Source: Prolixibacteraceae bacterium (GTDB lineage: Bacteria > Bacteroidota > Bacteroidia > Bacteroidales > Prolixibacteraceae). From it: 64,000 nucleotides of DNA. The notes below the pieces were generated by a model. The model did no database searches and was not told where the DNA came from. It worked only from the letters and a program-made list of their open reading frames with translations. A program made the translations under genes and the position numbers. Below are positions 53,898-62,025 of this stretch, piece by piece. The stretch lies in contig DOAQ01000036.1 of the NCBI GenBank assembly GCA_003506435.1, positions 310,001 to 374,000 of the forward strand. Direction: 5' to 3'. How positions within the stretch are numbered: position 1 is the first letter of the stretch; every line of letters starts with the position of its first letter.

Positions 53898-54263
53898 ATG
53901 AGAAAAGGCTTCGTTTACATCCTATCGAATAAGAACAGAACTACTTTTTATATTGGTGTAACTTCAGATATAAAGAGGAGAGTTCTTGAACACAAAACAG
54001 GAAAGGGCTCTGCTTTCACCTCGAAGTACAACCTTACTGATCTGGTGTATTATGAAAAGATTGAAGGGATGAATGAATGCATTAACCGGGAAAAGCAACT
54101 TAAAAACTGGCACCGTGACTGGAAGATCAGGCTGATTCAGGAAGATAATCCAGAAATGCTTGATTTATCGGTTGGTTGGTATGTTGTAAAAGAAGGTCAA
54201 TTATGTATTTCCGGACGTTTTAATCCGGAAAATTCTGTAATTGATGCGAACCCTCCATCATAA
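53898..54263 (+). CDS. GIY-YIG nuclease gene enclosed by direct repeats
   Basis: This is a 121-residue protein with a complete GIY-YIG domain in residues 1-90. FVYILSNKNRTTFYIGVTSD holds the YIL..YIG core, KRRVLEHKTGKG the catalytic Arg region, LVYYEKIEGMNECINREKQLKNWHRDWK the Glu and basic helix. The C-terminal 30 residues (WYVVKEGQLCISGRFNPENS) are not part of the fold and end at the edge of the repeat. Stand-alone proteins of this kind are similar to UvrC N-domains and the YhbQ family. The gene lies between two imperfect copies of a 260-bp repeat. It may act on those repeats, an inference. Confidence 0.88.
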   Translation: MRKGFVYILSNKNRTTFYIGVTSDIKRRVLEHKTGKGSAFTSKYNLTDLVYYEKIEGMNECINREKQLKNWHRDWKIRLIQEDNPEMLDLSVGWYVVKEGQLCISGRFNPENSVIDANPPS

Positions 54264-54275
54264 CGTCATGCCATC

Positions 54276-54532
54276 CATCAAAGCGTCATGCCGAACTCCT
54301 GTCCTCGTCATGCTGAACTTGTTTCAGCATCCCGCAATAACAATGGAAAGGCACGCAAAAGGGACAGATCCCGAAACAAGTTCAGGGTGACTTTCCATCA
54401 AAGCGTCATGCCACCCATCAAAGCGTCATGCCGAACTCGTTTCGGCATCTCATGATAACAATGGAAAGGTATGTTAAAGCAACAGGCACTGAAACAAGTT
54501 CAGGGTGACTCTCCGATCGGGGCAGGGTGACG
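54276..54532. repeat. Right copy of the long direct repeat, made of REPIN-like units
   Basis: Aligned with 53485-53757, it starts CATCAAAGCGTCATGCCGAACTC and ends at GATCGGGGCAGGGTGACG. It contains the same two units, with an added short CATCAAAGCGTCATGCCACC copy and several substitutions. It begins 13 bases after the GIY-YIG stop. Confidence 0.85.
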
Positions 54533-54690
54533 CTGCAATCGGGGTAGGGGTGAATCGCCGGTTGAGTAGGATGACTTTCCGGTCGGGGATGATGCCTTGC
54601 CTGATGAAAGCGTATGCCGAACCCGATTAAAACCGGGATTGTTTCGTCATCTCACCTTCCTCTCAAAGAAGCGTCATGCCGAACTCCTGT
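54533..54690. repeat. Degenerate further palindromic repeat copies
   Basis: Fragments of the same family continue (ATCGGGGTAGGGGTGA, CCGAACCCGATTAAAACCGGG, then GTCATGCCGAACTCCTG at 54673-54689), with fewer complete pairs. The following 54691-55049 is AT-rich non-coding DNA in which I see no gene or clear structure. Confidence 0.65.
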
Positions 54691-55049
54691 TCAAAAAAAT
54701 ATGTTAAAATATTTTTTTGAACTATTGACTTTTTATCTGGCTTATATTAAATTAGCTTCTGTGTAATTTTCACCTGAAGTGAAGTTGACAAGGAAAAGAA
54801 AAAAATCAATAATAAACAGAGGGGAAGAGCCAGGCGGAAAACGATTGAACGTTCTAACCGGTAATGGTTCTTTGCAATTGCAGAACTTTATGTGAATTTA
54901 ATTTTCGGCCCGCGAATCAGATGCCCGGTGCAATGGTTCGGAAAATTTTCAAAGATGTAAAAACAATTGATTTCATGCGTTGGAAATTTTTCTCCAATGT
55001 GATTTTGAATGATTTCATGGTTGGGAAAATTTCCTAAGCGTCAAACAAT

Positions 55050-55271
55050 ATGGTTTTATGTCTGAGAAATACACTTATTGCCCAACTACTGATGACGGTC
55101 ATCCAAAAAATGGCACAAACTAAAAAAGCATTTTCCGTTGTTGCATCACTGGTACGAATACACCTGATTAGGTTACTGGATGTATTTGAACTACTTCGAA
55201 GCACCAAACGGGAATACTTGAAAAAAACAGAGTTCACCGCATCATCCTTGCAAACAAAACTTGCTTTTTGA
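55050..55271 (+). pseudogene. Remnant of a transposase C-terminus
   Basis: A 73-residue frame reads LIAQLLMTVIQKMAQTKKAF, SVVASLVRIHLIRLLDVFEL and LRSTKREYLKKTE. The pattern is that of the last part of IS4-type DDE transposases of Bacteroidota (the segment around and after the ALIAQLL/VRIHL helices). A stop lies in frame shortly upstream and no other transposase parts or terminal repeats were seen. It looks like a decayed insertion sequence left at the edge of the repeat island. The identification is from recalled family patterns and is uncertain. 55272-55446 holds no gene. Confidence 0.45.
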
Positions 55272-55446
55272 GGGGGTGACTTTTGAAACAAAAATAATTA
55301 ATAACTGACTATGAGAAAATTAGAAGATAATATCTTCAGAATTTTAGGTTAGTCGGATAATAGTGATCTTTTTACTAAAAATATACAAGAAGCAAATTGT
55401 TTTCGTAATTTCGGTTGCAATAAAAAATGAATATTCAGTATAAAGA

Positions 55447-56493
55447 ATGAACTATATGAACCATAAAAAAGCAAAACGAATCGGCATATTGACAGCAGGA
55501 GGCGATTGCCCGGGATTGAACGCAGCAATCAGAGGGGTCGGAAAAACAGCAATTGTGGCATACGGGATGGACGTGATCGGATTTAATGCCGGTTTTACAG
55601 GATTAATTGACAAAGACTATATTCATTTACGGGAAAAAGATTTGTCGGGAATATTAACGGTTGGCGGTACCATTCTGGGAACATCGCGCGAAAAACCCTA
55701 TAAAATTGTAAAGGAAGGTGACAGCGACAAGCCGGATCAAATCAAAGAAAATTACAAGGAACTGGAGCTTGACTGTATCGTTTGTATTGGCGGAAACGGC
55801 ACTATGAAAACTGCCAATCGGTTAAGCGAAGAAGGCATGAATGTAATTGGTATACCGAAAACTATTGATAACGACGTTTGGGGTACCGATGTGACATTTG
55901 GCTTCGATTCGGCCCTACAGATTGCAACTGAGGCTATCGACCGTTTGCACACTACGGCCAACTCGCACCAGCGGGTAATGATCATTGAAGTGATGGGCCA
56001 TACAGCAGGCTGGATTGCCCTTTATGCGGGCATGGCCGGTGGCGGCGACATCATTCTGCTGCCTGAACTGGAGTATAATATACGTTCGGTTTGTAAGAAA
56101 ATAGAGCAACGTTACGAAGATAAAAAGCCATATTCAATCGTGGTAGTAGCCGAAGGAATCAAGCATCCGGAAGGGAAATCGGCAGCATCGTATCTTGCTG
56201 AAGCCATTCATTTGTACACGGGTATAGAAACCCGCGAAACGGTGCTTGGCTATGTTCAGCGGGGAGGCAGTCCTACTCCCATGGACCGCATCCTGGCCAC
56301 CCGCTACGGAGCATTTGCAGCCGAATGCATTGCAAAAGAATGCTTTGGTGTTATGGTGGCCGTCAAAAACAACCAACTCACAACTGTTCCCCTCGAAGAA
56401 GTTGGCGGTAAAGTTAGCCTGGTAACACCTGATCATCCATTGATTGTGAAATCGCGTAAAATGGGTGTTTCGTTTGGCGATGAGTTTCTGTAA
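55447..56493 (+). CDS. pfkA: 6-phosphofructokinase, group III-like
   Basis: This is a 348-residue phosphofructokinase. The phosphate loop is GGDCPGLNAAIRG, the substrate loop PKTIDNDVWGTD, then EVMGHTAGWIAL, and GYVQRGGSPTPMDR near the C-terminus. Lys138 in PKTIDND and Gly118 in GGNGT match the mixed type (group III), where Gly is linked to ATP use. Asn117 replaces the Asp that coordinates Mg2+ in E. coli PfkA (GGDGS). It phosphorylates fructose 6-phosphate with ATP or, less likely, PPi. The start is one of two close ATGs (55447, 55456). Confidence 0.93.
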   Translation: MNYMNHKKAKRIGILTAGGDCPGLNAAIRGVGKTAIVAYGMDVIGFNAGFTGLIDKDYIHLREKDLSGILTVGGTILGTSREKPYKIVKEGDSDKPDQIKENYKELELDCIVCIGGNGTMKTANRLSEEGMNVIGIPKTIDNDVWGTDVTFGFDSALQIATEAIDRLHTTANSHQRVMIIEVMGHTAGWIALYAGMAGGGDIILLPELEYNIRSVCKKIEQRYEDKKPYSIVVVAEGIKHPEGKSAASYLAEAIHLYTGIETRETVLGYVQRGGSPTPMDRILATRYGAFAAECIAKECFGVMVAVKNNQLTTVPLEEVGGKVSLVTPDHPLIVKSRKMGVSFGDEFL

Positions 56494-56527
56494 AAAATAA
56501 GCAGGAAATTAGCTGAACAGTCCGGTG

Positions 56528-56676
56528 CATTCTGAACTTGTTTCAGTGTCTGGTATTGAGATTCTGAAACTATCCAAAAAGTTTGGAGTTGAGTCATCCC
56601 AAACATGCTTCAGTATCTCATCGTTCTAATAATCAGCCCCTGAAACACCCCGAAATTTCGAGGCAGGGTGACGCGA
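56528..56676. repeat. Palindromic REP-like elements downstream of the phosphofructokinase gene
   Basis: CATTCTGAACTTGTTTCAGTGTC, then TCATCCCAAACATGCTTCAGTATCTCA, and CCCTGAAACACCCCGAAATTTCGAGGCAGGGTGAC. These are diverged members of the same family as at 35.3 and 53.5-54.7 kb. They fill the gap between the + strand gene and the convergent TSUP gene. Confidence 0.75.
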
Positions 56677-56738
56677 ATCGCGGACTATAGAACTTTTTAG
56701 CCTCAGAATTTGGTCTTCTATTTTTGAACTGTTTTTTC

Positions 56739-57119
56739 CTATTTTGAAAAAATCATCTTCAGCGCTACTATAATAATAAAAAAACCAAATACTTTTCTCA
56801 GAATTTTTTCTGAAATGCTGAACGATATAAACGAGCCCAGATAGGCCCCGATAAAAAACATGACGGAAAGCACCAGTGCATATTTCCAGTTTACGTAGCC
56901 TTCTTTCCAATAATTAGCGACTGCCAGTAAAGTTACCGGCGGAATCATAAAAGCCAGCGAAGTTCCCTGTGCCTGATGTTGGGTAAAGCCAAAAATCAGT
57001 ACCAGCGCAGGAACCACGATAATGGCCCCGCCAACACCGAGGGTCCCTCCAAGCAAACCAGCCAAAAGCCCAATTGCCATTAATATTAATAGTTGGGATG
57101 CAGTCATTGTCGTCTTCAT
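56739..57119 (-). CDS. Half-length TSUP (TauE/SafE) transporter
   Basis: This is a 126-residue protein with four membrane helices. GLLAGLLGGTLGVGGAIIVVPALVL holds the conserved first motif of the TSUP family, and YWKEGYVNWKYAL with a VGAYLGSF-like helix follows. Most TSUP proteins are about 250 residues with two such repeats, so this one must pair as a dimer of halves. Family members move sulfite, sulfonates or other organic anions. It starts six bases from the response regulator gene, so it may be controlled with the two-component pair that precedes it on the - strand. Confidence 0.85.
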   Translation of the reverse strand: MKTTMTASQLLILMAIGLLAGLLGGTLGVGGAIIVVPALVLIFGFTQHQAQGTSLAFMIPPVTLLAVANYWKEGYVNWKYALVLSVMFFIGAYLGSFISFSISEKILRKVFGFFIIIVALKMIFSK

Positions 57120-57125
57120 TTTTAA

Positions 57126-57836
57126 TTAATTTTTCCCGAGCCGGGCATTGAACCGGAAACCGATGCCATGTAAATTCAGTATTTTAATATCGGGGTCGTC
57201 TTTCAAATAGCGGCGCAAACGTGAAATAAATACATCGAGACTGCGCCCGAGATAATAGTCGTCGGACCCCCACACGTTCATGAGTATTTCGGAGCGGCTC
57301 AACACTTTGTTCGAGTTTTCGCAAAAATATTTCAACAATTCCGCTTCTTTGTATGTCAGCGTTTTGCGCTTGTCGCCGCATTCCAGAATGAGGTTCTCGA
57401 AGTAAAAATTATATACGCCTACCCGGCGTGCAACAGGAATACCATCCGTATTGTCGGGCTTCAAACTACGTTTCAGAAAAACTTTTATCCGAAGCAAAAG
57501 TTCTTCCATACTGAAAGGTTTGGTGATGTAGTCGTCCCCGCCAATCGACAAACCTTTGATACGATCTTCAGTCATCGACTTGGCTGTCAGAAATATAATC
57601 GGAACATGATCGTCTTTTTTCCGGATTTCACGGGCCACCGTAAAACCATCTTTTTTAGGCAGCATAACATCGAGTATACAAATACTGAATTTGTCTTTTT
57701 CAAATTCGGTAATGGCTTTCTGCCCGTCGTCAACCGCCGTTACCTTGTACCCGTTTTGTTCAAGGTTGTCCCTGACGATGAAATTCAGGGTCTGGTCGTC
57801 TTCAACTAAAAAAATGTGTTCTCCTGAAAAATCCAT
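57126..57836 (-). CDS. OmpR-family response regulator (RprY-like)
   Basis: This is a 236-residue regulator. The receiver has acidic VEDDQ, phospho-Asp in CILDVMLPKKDG and the Lys in YITKPFSMEELLLR. The OmpR winged helix follows (AELLKYFCENSNKVLSRSEI, YYLGRSLDVFISRLRRYLKDD). The pair with the histidine kinase gene (four-base gap) and the sequence resemble RprX/RprY of Bacteroides, which controls cell envelope and redox-stress genes. The RprY target set cannot be read here. Confidence 0.93.
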   Translation of the reverse strand: MDFSGEHIFLVEDDQTLNFIVRDNLEQNGYKVTAVDDGQKAITEFEKDKFSICILDVMLPKKDGFTVAREIRKKDDHVPIIFLTAKSMTEDRIKGLSIGGDDYITKPFSMEELLLRIKVFLKRSLKPDNTDGIPVARRVGVYNFYFENLILECGDKRKTLTYKEAELLKYFCENSNKVLSRSEILMNVWGSDDYYLGRSLDVFISRLRRYLKDDPDIKILNLHGIGFRFNARLGKN

Positions 57837-57839
57837 AAT

Positions 57840-59216
57840 TTATTTCTTCGGAATTTTAACGATAAATATAGTTCCTTTTGGAGAATTATCTTCAATCCTT
57901 ATTTTCCATCCATGCCGGTCGGCAATTTTTTTCACGTAATCGAGTCCCAGCCCAAAGCCTTTCACGTTGTGCACATCGCCGGTCGGGATGCGGTAAAACC
58001 GGGCAAATATTTTTTTACGGAATTCCCTGGGAATCCCGATGCCGTTATCGGCAAACGAGATTGTGTACGATTTTGCTTCCCCTGCTAAACGAACATGAAT
58101 CTCCGGCGAATCTTCACAGTATTTCACCGCATTGTCGAGAATATTGAAAATCAGGTTCGAAAAATGCAAGGTATCGGCATTGATGCCGGCATTTGAAATC
58201 CCGGAATGAAATTGAATATTGCACAAATTGCCGTTCTGACTGCTTTTAAACTCACCGATTGTTTTTTCAATGAACGAATTCAATTCCACCGGATCGATTT
58301 TTAATTGCAGACGTTTCTTCTCAATGGAAGCCATTTGCAGTACTTTTTCAACCTGAGATGAAAGCCGTTTGTTTTGTTCGAGAATAATTCGTGCATAGTC
58401 GGCAAGACGTCCGGGCTGCTCAATAATTTTGGGCTCGCTGAGTACTTTGGCCGCCAGACTTATTGATGCAATGGGCGTTTTAAACTCGTGGGTAAGGTTA
58501 TTTATGAAATTTTTCTGAACCTCGCTCAATCGCCGCTGCTTGATGATTGTATAAAGCGAGTAGCCAAAAAACAGTAATACGATAAGCAAAAGAGAAGTCA
58601 CAAAATACCAGGGTTTCAGTCTTGAATGAAAAAATACCGAACGACTTGGAAAGTTAACCCCAAAATAGTACATGTATTTTTGGCATTTGGGCAGTTCGCA
58701 TTTCTTCATTTTGGCAACCTTCCTGCCTCCATTGTGCAACTCGTTGAAAACAATTTCCTCCTGACTGCATTCATCCAACGAATCGGCTCCATTGCTCTGG
58801 GATACGTTAAAAATACTTTCCGCCCTGATCAGTTTACCATTGGCCATTTTATCGGTTTCACAATCGTAAATGGCATACTCGAAATCGAGCTTGATATGAT
58901 TTTTCCTGAAGTTACTGACCAGATGGTATTCCAGCAATTCCGGATCGATAACATGATTGACATTCACCACAAAATAATTGCTCGAAATCTGTTCAACCAG
59001 GCACATCTCGTTTATTTTCGTTTTCTGACCGTACACTTTGTTATTGTATTCAATCAAATCACGGGCAACATTATATAATGAAGTCGTTATATCTTCCTGA
59101 AATTTTTTCTCATTAATATCGATCGCCTTTTTCAGAAATAAAAACTGGAGCAGTAATATTCCTAAAACTGAAATTGTAGCTAAAACAACAATGTACCGTA
59201 TTGAATTCCGAATCAT
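57840..59216 (-). CDS. Sensor histidine kinase (RprX-like)
   Basis: This is a 458-residue kinase with two membrane helices (about residues 8-28 and 212-235) around a periplasmic domain of about 185 residues. HisKA LTHEFKTPIASISLAAKVL and HATPase_c (NILDNAVKYC, DNGIGIPRE, GFGLGLDYVKK) follow. No HAMP domain is obvious. It is the first gene of a three-gene leftward operon (kinase, regulator, TSUP). The signal is unknown. Confidence 0.93.
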   Translation of the reverse strand: MIRNSIRYIVVLATISVLGILLLQFLFLKKAIDINEKKFQEDITTSLYNVARDLIEYNNKVYGQKTKINEMCLVEQISSNYFVVNVNHVIDPELLEYHLVSNFRKNHIKLDFEYAIYDCETDKMANGKLIRAESIFNVSQSNGADSLDECSQEEIVFNELHNGGRKVAKMKKCELPKCQKYMYYFGVNFPSRSVFFHSRLKPWYFVTSLLLIVLLFFGYSLYTIIKQRRLSEVQKNFINNLTHEFKTPIASISLAAKVLSEPKIIEQPGRLADYARIILEQNKRLSSQVEKVLQMASIEKKRLQLKIDPVELNSFIEKTIGEFKSSQNGNLCNIQFHSGISNAGINADTLHFSNLIFNILDNAVKYCEDSPEIHVRLAGEAKSYTISFADNGIGIPREFRKKIFARFYRIPTGDVHNVKGFGLGLDYVKKIADRHGWKIRIEDNSPKGTIFIVKIPKK

Positions 59217-59381
59217 AATATCACCCTCATTACCAGTAAATCAACAGCGAAACTACGTAATTTTAGGGAAATTTTCAGCGATTAACATTTCATTAACAAA
59301 ACTTTATGGGCGTTAACAGGAAATCTGTCCGGGGATGTTTAGTTTTGCATATCAAACAAGAATAATCCCACATTGGATTAT

Positions 59382-59389
59382 TATCTTTG
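59382..59389 (+). promoter_or_regulatory. -7 promoter box upstream of the DUF1573 gene
   Basis: TATCTTTG matches TAnnTTTG and lies 33 bases before the ATG at 59422, giving a leader of about 26 bases. No clear -33 TTTG is seen at the right spacing, so the call rests on the -7 box. Confidence 0.45.
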
Positions 59390-59421
59390 AAAACTTAATT
59401 TTTAATGCAAATTATACGGAT

Positions 59422-60513
59422 ATGAAAATCGCATTTAGTTTATTCACCGTTCTTTTATTGTTTATTTCGGGCCTGACAACAGCCCAGCAGGGAAAAGCAA
59501 AAATCGAATTTGAGAAAACCACCCATGATTACGGGACATTCAAAGAGGAAAGCGGACTTCAGACCTACACATTCAAGTTTACCAACAAAGGGAATGTTCC
59601 ATTAATCCTGAACAATGTACAGCCTTCGTGTGGTTGTACTACTCCGGAATGGGAGCGCAAACCCATTGCGCCGGGACAAGAGGGCTACATTAAAGTAAGT
59701 TACGACCCAAAAGGCCGTCCGGGAACGTTCAACAAATCGATCCAGGTGATTTCGAATGCCGAGAATGCAACTGTCGTTCTTTATATAAAAGGGGAAGTTT
59801 CGCCGCGTGAAAAAACACTGGCCGAAATTTATCCGCAAACTATAGGCCCACTGAGAGTAAAAACCAACAATATTGCTTTCACCAAACAAACCGAAATCGA
59901 AACAAAAACAGAACAATTGGAGTTGGTGAACGATACGGAAAACGACGTGAAGGTAGAATTAAAAGAAACTCCACCACACATTAAAGTGAGTATCTCGGAA
60001 TCGGTAATAAAACCAAAGGGGAAAGCAATACTTACCCTGAGTTACGATGCTTCGAAAAAGAAAATGTACGGGTTTATAATGGAAAGCATTTACCTCAATA
60101 TTGATGGATCTTCCGATTACCGGAACCGTATTGCCGTAAGTACCACTGTTGAAGAAGATTTCTCGGCATTGAGCCCGGAAGATTTAAAAAACGCTCCTGT
60201 CGTGGAATTCGACAGCAAAGATTTTGACTTTGGAGATATTAAACAAGGCAGCAAAGTACAACATACATTTTCACTGAAAAATGCCGGGAAGCGCGACCTG
60301 ATTATCCGCAGAGTTAGTACTTCGTGCGGTTGTACCGCTGTTACTCCCGAAAAAACCATGATCGGGCAAAACGAAAGCGTTCCTTTAAAAGTTGAATTCG
60401 ACTCGACCGGAAAGCTGGGCCGTCAGAATAAAACCATCACGGTAATTACAAACGACCCGAAAAATTCAACGACAATCCTCCGGATTTCGACTAATATACA
60501 GGCAGCACAATAA
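59422..60513 (+). CDS. Exported DUF1573 protein with two copies of the domain
   Basis: This is a 363-residue protein with signal peptide AFSLFTVLLLFISGLTTAQQ. There are two copies of DUF1573, an Ig-like (ASH/PapD-like) beta-sandwich. The first has PSCGCTTPEWERKPIAPGQEG and a YDPKGRPGTFNKSI repeat. The last has TSCGCTAVTPEKTMIGQNE and FDSTGKLGRQNKTI. A divergent middle domain lies between. The SCGCT motif is the family mark. Function is unknown; the domain often occurs in periplasmic or surface proteins of Bacteroidota. It starts at 59422 after a -7 box. Confidence 0.9.
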   Translation: MKIAFSLFTVLLLFISGLTTAQQGKAKIEFEKTTHDYGTFKEESGLQTYTFKFTNKGNVPLILNNVQPSCGCTTPEWERKPIAPGQEGYIKVSYDPKGRPGTFNKSIQVISNAENATVVLYIKGEVSPREKTLAEIYPQTIGPLRVKTNNIAFTKQTEIETKTEQLELVNDTENDVKVELKETPPHIKVSISESVIKPKGKAILTLSYDASKKKMYGFIMESIYLNIDGSSDYRNRIAVSTTVEEDFSALSPEDLKNAPVVEFDSKDFDFGDIKQGSKVQHTFSLKNAGKRDLIIRRVSTSCGCTAVTPEKTMIGQNESVPLKVEFDSTGKLGRQNKTITVITNDPKNSTTILRISTNIQAAQ

Positions 60514-60519
60514 AAGCAA

Positions 60520-60560
60520 ATCAGTTTTTACATTTTGGAATCCAGAATGTAAAAACTGAT
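60520..60560. repeat. Near-perfect 20-bp hairpin after the DUF1573 gene
   Basis: ATCAGTTTTTACATTTTGGA is followed after one base by its reverse complement with one mismatch. It has no T-run on the + side, so it is not a standard terminator for the DUF1573 gene, but it is only seven bases past that stop and may protect or stop the transcript. Confidence 0.7.
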
Positions 60561-60627
60561 CACTTACAACAGATATTGGAGGCAATCCTGACTAAAAACA
60601 AGTTTTTTTGGGTGCTGATTCCTTGAA

Positions 60628-60658
60628 TAAAAAAAGCTGCACCATAAAAGTGCAGCTT
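60628..60658 (-). terminator. Terminator for the DUF4857 transcript
   Basis: AAGCTGCAC pairs with GTGCAGCTT (nine pairs, seven-base loop). Read on the - strand it is followed by a T run. It lies 129 bases beyond the DUF4857 stop and closes the leftward ABC operon. Confidence 0.82.
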
Positions 60659-60786
60659 CGTTGATTTAGGAATAAAAATTCCGAGTTCTCCCCATTCTCA
60701 ATTTAAACAAGACGGCGTGATTTTTACACTCACCGTCCCCAAATACATTCCCCCGTAATCACAAAAACCGCACTTGTTTTCTTCCA

Positions 60787-62025
60787 TCAATCGAAGAACT
60801 TATTCTGAAAGAAGTTTACAGCAATAAATCCGAAAATACCGGTAAAGGTAACCACCCCTAAGTCGAGAATATGCCTGCTCAACTTTGCTTTTCTTCGAAT
60901 CAGTATAAAAAGGTGGATGCCAGCCAGCGCCAGATTCACAAGTATCCAGAGGAATCCGGCAGAAAACTCAGAATAAAAGTTCGTGTAATCGCTGTTTTTA
61001 TCGCTTAATGTTAATTGTACAGGGAATATTACTGCTGCGATTTTACCAGTTACCCGCTCCGAACGTTTCAACCAGTTTTCCTCGTATGTATCAACTTTCT
61101 GATAATCCGAATAATTCAAAACATCCACTTTCATTTGAGTTTCAGACTGCACAATTACGTTGTAGTGAAAAATGTCGCCAAAAATCCGTAAGCCGCAAAA
61201 ATCGGGATCAAAACCTTCGACCGGAAGCTTTACAAGTTTGTATTCATCCTGAGTAAGAATATAAATCTCGTTATTTTCGGAAAACAGGTATGCGTAATAT
61301 TTCTTGTCTTTTAAATCGACACAACTGATGAACCGGAATTTTAAACCGTCCGGTAGATCAACTTTTACAACAAACGGATTGCCTTTAACCATTTTCATGT
61401 GAAAAAGCTGTTCCGAGGAATCGATAACCAGATATCCTTCGTCGCACGATTTAAGGGTAGTTGGCAGCCCTGCAATTTGTCTGGCCGGAAAATTGAAGCC
61501 TTTTTTGTAAAGGGCAGCCGAAAACAAACGGCTTTTCTCTTCGTCGATCGTGTTCGTTTTAGAATTGATAAACTCCATCCGCCAGCTAATCCGGAAATAA
61601 TCATCGGGTAACTCCAGGTTGGCGCGCCCCGATTCTGATTCGAACAAGGGAAACAGTTTTGTTTGCGGGCCATTCAAGTCTTCCGGATTAAACCGAAAAG
61701 TAGATCTTGCCCTCGACAACTCGTGCATATCCATTGCAACACCTTTTATTGTATCGGGCATTATCCCTGAAATCAATAACTGTCGGGTATACATCAGCGG
61801 AAGTTTTTGCTCGTATTCTTCGCGGGTATAGGTATTTCCACGAGTATCCTTAAACGTGATTTTACCTTCCGTGCTGCATATCATAAAATCGTCGTCGGTA
61901 CAACTATAGAATACCAAAGGCACCCGAATGGGTTTATCGAAAGCCATCCAGTACACTTTCGGCAATATAATGGCACATGTAATAATAGCCACTAACACTA
62001 AAATATATCTGCTTATCCGTTCCAT
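60787..62025 (-). CDS. DUF4857 membrane protein of an ABC transporter locus
   Basis: This is a 412-residue protein with an N-terminal helix (ISRYILVLVAIITCAIILPK) and two C-terminal helices (FLWILVNLALAGIHLFILI and DLGVVTFTGIFGFIAVNFF). A large periplasmic portion between them has a beta-rich repeat-like pattern. It matches DUF4857, a family recurring next to ABC-2 permeases in Bacteroidota. Its start overlaps the permease stop by one base, so it belongs to the same transcript and is probably an accessory subunit. Function is unknown. Confidence 0.85.
   Translation of the reverse strand: MERISRYILVLVAIITCAIILPKVYWMAFDKPIRVPLVFYSCTDDDFMICSTEGKITFKDTRGNTYTREEYEQKLPLMYTRQLLISGIMPDTIKGVAMDMHELSRARSTFRFNPEDLNGPQTKLFPLFESESGRANLELPDDYFRISWRMEFINSKTNTIDEEKSRLFSAALYKKGFNFPARQIAGLPTTLKSCDEGYLVIDSSEQLFHMKMVKGNPFVVKVDLPDGLKFRFISCVDLKDKKYYAYLFSENNEIYILTQDEYKLVKLPVEGFDPDFCGLRIFGDIFHYNVIVQSETQMKVDVLNYSDYQKVDTYEENWLKRSERVTGKIAAVIFPVQLTLSDKNSDYTNFYSEFSAGFLWILVNLALAGIHLFILIRRKAKLSRHILDLGVVTFTGIFGFIAVNFFQNKFFD

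Noticed and set aside
53465..54690. Repeat cluster as a CRISPR array
   Set aside because: Units are palindromic doublets of about 85 bases with conserved spacers and indels, not short exact repeats with unique equal-length spacers, and no cas gene is near.
55034..55291. 85-codon - strand frame in the repeat island
   Set aside because: It overlaps the transposase-like remnant on the + strand and has no recognisable pattern.
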